Below are positions 11,836-15,547 of a DNA stretch of 15,547 nucleotides, piece after piece. This stretch comes from CAZCAQ01 sp964563965. GTDB taxonomy: Bacteria > Patescibacteriota > WWE3 > UBA101185 > UBA10185. The stretch's first letter is position 1, and the number at the start of each line of letters is the position of its first letter. Where the stretch lies: positions 1-15,547 of the forward strand of contig CAZLZI010000020.1 in assembly GCA_964563965.1 (NCBI GenBank). The letters are read 5' to 3'. Position numbers and translations under genes: made by a program. The notes beneath the pieces were generated by a model. The model had not been told where the DNA came from. It saw nothing but the letters and a program-made list of their open reading frames with translations, and ran no database searches.

Positions 11836-14800
11836 ATGAAAATCCTTCCCTTGTGGTCTGATGTCGTGCAGGCTCGTAAAAAAAAGAAACAAAGTATCCT
11901 AGCAAGGCTAGTCATTATTTTTTCTTTTCTACTTGTTTTGTTTTCAATGCAGCATACGATTGCTCAAGAAGTAAGACAGCGAACCATTAGACTTGAAGCT
12001 AAGCAGATAAAAATGGGGGGTGAATTGGCAATTAACATGGGACTTTACACTGGGAAAAAGATGAGACTGCAAGTTGAGGGAGTTGATTTAACCAAGCAAG
12101 ATTTACGGTTTAAGTATGATAGCCAAAAGAAGAAACTACGAGTGTTAGACAAACGAAGCTTAAAACCGGGCAAATACAAGCTGTTTTTATATGATGACAA
12201 AGATCTAGTATATAAAACTGACTTTTTGTGGGGTGTACTTGCGCTTAATACTGACAAATCAATCTATACTCTTGGCGAATCTGTTAAGTTTGCATTTGCA
12301 GTCCTTGATCCTAAAGGCGATATGGTATGCGATGCTAAGTTGACACTTACGATTGAGCATGAAACTACTAAAGAGCAAGACATACTAACTACAGACCAAG
12401 GTATAAAAGTTAATGAAGTATGTAAGCTACATGCCTATACACTCATTCCTGATTATGAAGCTACATACAAACCACTTAGCAATGGGAATTATTCCTTAAA
12501 GCTTAAAGCTGTAGTAAATAAAGAGATCTATGAAATACAAGACACATTCAAAGTTGAACAACTGCCTAACTTTGATATTCAACGTGAAACTGTTACCCGC
12601 GTGTATCCCATTGAAGAATACCCTGTTGTTATAACTATTAAAGCGAATAAGGCGTTTAAAGGCATTGTCAAGGAAACGGTTCCTTCAAGTTTTGATATCT
12701 CAGAGCTATCTGATGTAAAGGCTTTTGATGAGTACATAACGGGAGATGAAGAAAGTTACTTACTTTGGAATGTAGATCTAAAGCCAAAGGAAACTTTAAA
12801 AGTTGGGTATACGTTTGATGCCCCAAACAAGAGTCCTGATTTTTTTACACTTGGTAAACTTAAACTCATCCGTACAGGAAGTTTCTTAAACATGTCTGTA
12901 GATGAGTATGTGAAACAATTAAACACCAGTTCTTTATCAAATGAAGCTTCATCCTCAAGCATAGACTCTACAGAAACTATAACAACACAAGAAGAGGCTT
13001 CAAATATTGTACTAAAAAAAGAAGTAATAGACTTTGAAGAGCTTAGGTTTTGGCAATTGGCCAACGACGCAGTTGGTCATGCGTATCCGACTAGAAAATA
13101 CACTACTGGATTTGAATTAAATTCAACCACTGCGGGTATGGAATATGATGCTAATATTAATACACCCGCAATTTCGAACTCTATTTACAGATCCGGATCT
13201 TATTCCCTCAACACTGCCTTAGTATCTAGTGGGACGGAAGGAATAAACCATGCATTTGACTCAGTTGATACAGGAACACAACATTACATAAGAGCATATT
13301 TGCGTGTTGCTACTGCACCAAGCGCAGAAATTAAGGTAATCGAGATGTATACAACAGGCGCCGCATCAAGAGGATACATAAAGATGACTACTGGACGCAC
13401 ATTGAAGCTTTATGATGGTAGTAATACCTTGATAGGATCGGCTTCTTCACCGTTAGATTTAAACACTTGGTATAGAGTTGAGATTATGATTGACAGTGCT
13501 GGCGCAGGTTCAGCACAGCTAACACTAAAGCTTGATGGTGCAAATGTGTCTTCAACTACAACAGGTACTCTTGCATCATATAATAATTTTAGTATAGGTA
13601 TTCTTGAAACTGCCACTGCTGACTTTTATTGGGATGATATAGCGGTGAATGAAGAAGATGCTGTAAATGAAGACAATTGGCCAGGGGATGGTAAAGTGGT
13701 TTATTTAAGACCTAATGCAAATGGAAGCGATACAGGGTGGACAAATACATACACAGCAGTAGATGAAGTTACACCAAATGATGCAACTGATTACATTTCA
13801 TGCAGTAGCGGTACTGATAAAGAGGACTACGAATATCAAGGTTCTTCTGATGTAGGCATTGCATCTACAGACAATATTAAATTGGTTGAAGGATGGATTA
13901 GAACCTCATCTGATGCAGGTACTGCTAGATCACATACATTGGCTATAGAATATAGCGGAAATCAAGATCTACCCCCTGCAGCCACAACTGTTGCTTCCAC
14001 GACATGGTATACCGAAGATGATACTATGCCACGAGAAAGTACCGTTATCAGTTATAATCAACCTGGTTCGGACTTTATAGAGCCTATTACGCCTACAATG
14101 CTTGACTCATTTTCAACTGAGTTAACAACATCAGATTGCTCTCCAACAATCAGAGTTACTGCAATCTGGCTTGTTGTAGAATACTTCTCGGTAGAAGGAG
14201 GTAGAGTGTTTTCTTCTGGTTTTGAGCTACAGAGTACGACGGCAGGTGTAGAATGGACATCCGTTTCTGGATCACCCGCCATATCTACATCAACTGTAAA
14301 TGGAGGAGCCGCTTCGTTAAGAATTGCCTCTCTTTCTAGTGGCACCCAAGAAAGTTTAACATACGCTTTCGAAGCAACATCCACAAACACCAATGGGCCA
14401 CTTTACTTCAGAACATATCTATATATTACAACTGCTCCCAGTGCAGAAAATCGGATTATCAGTTTGAAGAATTCGGCTGGTACCACTATCGCTTATTTAA
14501 CCTTAGACAACTCGCGCATATTAAAAATATATGATGAAGATTCAGTAGTTGGATCTGGATCTTCAGCCCTTTCTACATCTACGTGGTATAGATTAGAGTT
14601 CAAGTTTGATGCTACAGGTTCTGGTAGCACAGATGTAATTGAAGCCCGACTTAATGGAGGTGTCTTTGCCACATCGAGTGTGAGAAATCTTAGTTCAGGT
14701 ATTCGTACATTGTCTCTTGGAGCCAACATCAACTCCGAGGCAAATACTACGGGAGATCTGTACTATGATGATGTAGCGGTTAACAAGAATTTGGGTAACT

Positions 14801-15547
14801 TTCAAAATTCATATCCCGGGGTTGGTAAAATTGCTCATTTGAGGCCGGATGGGGCGGGTTCTATAGGCTCATGGACGGGTGGCTATGCAGATGTTGATGA
14901 AATCACACCAGATGATGCCTCAACTAGATTATCCACTTCTACAGTTGATGCAATAGAAAGAGTTACGCTTGATGATACAAGTGTTCCAGGTATTGCCTCA
15001 GGTGCTCATATTAATTTAGTATCACTTGGTGTTCGGTATCAAAAAACTGTGACGACCGGTGCTTTAGCCGTCTCGCTTTTGGATTCTACAGGCTATTTTG
15101 TTGAATCTGAATCAATAAATTCTTCTACATCTTACGACACTAATAGTGACGTTGAACCAAAAACATACCCCCTTACTATGTATACCAGACCACAACTGAA
15201 TACTTTATGGACAACTTCAGAGCTAGATTCTGCAGAATATAGTGTGCGCTACATTGACAACACCGGTTCGCCTAGTATTTTTGTTTCAACTGCATGGGTT
15301 CTTGTGGAATATTATGATCCAATAGATGTAACAGGGTCATGTGATGCTTTTGATCAAACTACTGACTGTGGAGATACAGGAACAGTACGCGTTGCAATAA
15401 ATGGTGAGTTAGTTTATGCAAAGCAAGATACTATAGCTGGAAGTTGGACTGTTGATGATATACCAAAACCCTCAAGTAGTGACATTGTTACAGTCTTTAT
15501 TGATGGGGCATCGGATACTGATGAAGCAGTGGCTGTTACCCAATATG
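11836..15547 (+). CDS. Large secreted multidomain surface protein (3' end beyond window)
   Basis: An unbroken frame of 1237 codons runs from ATG 11836 to the right edge with no stop, so the full product is larger. Residues 24-43 form a signal sequence (basic KKKK before it, cleavage likely after TIA43). A macroglobulin-like segment follows, WGVLALNTDKSIYTLGESVK (132-151), up to about 240, then an Ig-like beta domain (about 245-345) and a Ser/Thr/Glu-rich linker (about 360-395). FEELRFWQLANDAVG (401-415) leads into two tandem modules with a 370-residue period starting at FELNSTTAG (426) and FELQSTTAG (796). Each has a concanavalin/LamG-like half with DDIAVN or DDVAVN, then a half that opens with PGxGK and xLRP and closes with WLVVEY or WVLVEY. 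After 1156 another beta domain begins (CDAFDQTTDCGDTGTVRVAI). I see no catalytic motif; adhesion or a cell-surface layer is the best inference. Confidence 0.9.
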   Translation, partial: MKILPLWSDVVQARKKKKQSILARLVIIFSFLLVLFSMQHTIAQEVRQRTIRLEAKQIKMGGELAINMGLYTGKKMRLQVEGVDLTKQDLRFKYDSQKKKLRVLDKRSLKPGKYKLFLYDDKDLVYKTDFLWGVLALNTDKSIYTLGESVKFAFAVLDPKGDMVCDAKLTLTIEHETTKEQDILTTDQGIKVNEVCKLHAYTLIPDYEATYKPLSNGNYSLKLKAVVNKEIYEIQDTFKVEQLPNFDIQRETVTRVYPIEEYPVVITIKANKAFKGIVKETVPSSFDISELSDVKAFDEYITGDEESYLLWNVDLKPKETLKVGYTFDAPNKSPDFFTLGKLKLIRTGSFLNMSVDEYVKQLNTSSLSNEASSSSIDSTETITTQEEASNIVLKKEVIDFEELRFWQLANDAVGHAYPTRKYTTGFELNSTTAGMEYDANINTPAISNSIYRSGSYSLNTALVSSGTEGINHAFDSVDTGTQHYIRAYLRVATAPSAEIKVIEMYTTGAASRGYIKMTTGRTLKLYDGSNTLIGSASSPLDLNTWYRVEIMIDSAGAGSAQLTLKLDGANVSSTTTGTLASYNNFSIGILETATADFYWDDIAVNEEDAVNEDNWPGDGKVVYLRPNANGSDTGWTNTYTAVDEVTPNDATDYISCSSGTDKEDYEYQGSSDVGIASTDNIKLVEGWIRTSSDAGTARSHTLAIEYSGNQDLPPAATTVASTTWYTEDDTMPRESTVISYNQPGSDFIEPITPTMLDSFSTELTTSDCSPTIRVTAIWLVVEYFSVEGGRVFSSGFELQSTTAGVEWTSVSGSPAISTSTVNGGAASLRIASLSSGTQESLTYAFEATSTNTNGPLYFRTYLYITTAPSAENRIISLKNSAGTTIAYLTLDNSRILKIYDEDSVVGSGSSALSTSTWYRLEFKFDATGSGSTDVIEARLNGGVFATSSVRNLSSGIRTLSLGANINSEANTTGDLYYDDVAVNKNLGNFQNSYPGVGKIAHLRPDGAGSIGSWTGGYADVDEITPDDASTRLSTSTVDAIERVTLDDTSVPGIASGAHINLVSLGVRYQKTVTTGALAVSLLDSTGYFVESESINSSTSYDTNSDVEPKTYPLTMYTRPQLNTLWTTSELDSAEYSVRYIDNTGSPSIFVSTAWVLVEYYDPIDVTGSCDAFDQTTDCGDTGTVRVAINGELVYAKQDTIAGSWTVDDIPKPSSSDIVTVFIDGASDTDEAVAVTQY
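13111..14190 (+). repeat. Surface-protein module 1 (about 360 residues)
   Basis: Residues 426-785. The first half (426-635) looks like a LamG/ConA jelly roll ending FYWDDIAVNEE. The second half opens WPGDGKVVYLRPNANGS and ends WLVVEYF. It matches module 2 in motif order and length, while the DNA has diverged, so the duplication is old. Confidence 0.75.
14221..15318 (+). repeat. Surface-protein module 2 (about 365 residues)
   Basis: Residues 796-1161. FELQSTTAGVEW corresponds to FELNSTTAGMEY of module 1, LYYDDVAVNKN to FYWDDIAVNEE, PGVGKIAHLRPDGAGS to PGDGKVVYLRPNANGS, VDEITPDDAS to VDEVTPNDAT, and WVLVEYYDP to WLVVEYFSV. The period is 370 residues. Confidence 0.75.

Noticed and set aside
12045..14732. 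Minus-strand open frames inside the surface-protein gene
   Set aside because: They are shadows of the unbroken plus-strand frame, which has a signal peptide and recognisable domains.

Overview
The window reads as a piece of an AT-rich genome, most likely a Patescibacteria/CPR bacterium and perhaps Saccharibacteria. This is inferred from five things: many short stand-alone genes, near-universal leaderless promoters, a minimal-looking pair of Mur ligases, a large Ser/Thr-rich multidomain surface protein, and the particular mix of small hydrolase families. TGA ends two genes (SHMT-like, 2681-2683; HEPN-like, 4156-4158) and I see no in-frame TGA inside the genes I translated, so the UGA-recoded CPR groups are unlikely. 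Taxonomy is an inference; there is no rRNA here.

Layout. 1-54 is the 3' part of a tRNA-Phe(GAA) with an encoded CCA. 100-2683 holds a YdcF/DUF218-like protein, an HD-domain nucleotidase-like protein and a divergent SHMT-fold PLP enzyme. A near-identical 17-27 bp repeat sits just downstream of each of these three genes. 2684-2995 is mainly non-coding, with one short membrane-protein ORF candidate and a hairpin. 2996-6687 is a run of singletons, most of which have their own promoter: an ASCH-domain protein, a HEPN-like protein with an Rx4H motif, an HD-like protein whose HD motif reads MD, an aminoglycoside/choline-kinase-type phosphotransferase, and a transglutaminase-like Cys-His-Asp protein. 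A 2H phosphoesterase lies on the minus strand (6725-7366), divergent from the cell-wall pair murD-murC, which overlap by one base (7449-10180). A YecM-like VOC protein follows. A membrane-anchored class A beta-lactamase-like serine hydrolase is on the minus strand. Divergent from it, a secreted protein of at least 1237 residues runs off the right edge.

How the parts may work together. MurD and MurC add D-Glu and L-Ala to the UDP-MurNAc precursor. The serine hydrolase has SxxK and SDN motifs but no clear deacylating glutamate, so it could act on peptidoglycan stem peptides outside the membrane. The big secreted protein is a likely surface structure or adhesin. The left half is rich in predicted nucleotide- or RNA-handling folds (HD, ASCH, HEPN, 2H), which look like separate genes and not one pathway.

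Expression. At least nine genes have a -10 hexamer (often extended, TGn-TANNNT) ending 6-9 nt before the start codon, with no Shine-Dalgarno. This predicts mRNAs that begin at or next to the start codon. The rule also resolves one start: the ASCH gene starts at ATG 2996, and the upstream TTG at 2960 is better read as its -35 box. The most unusual signals are the gene-flanking repeat, the strong inverted repeat inside its middle copy, and a T-arm-like inverted tRNA fragment beside it. Together they suggest the three left-end genes were assembled or rearranged next to the tRNA gene.
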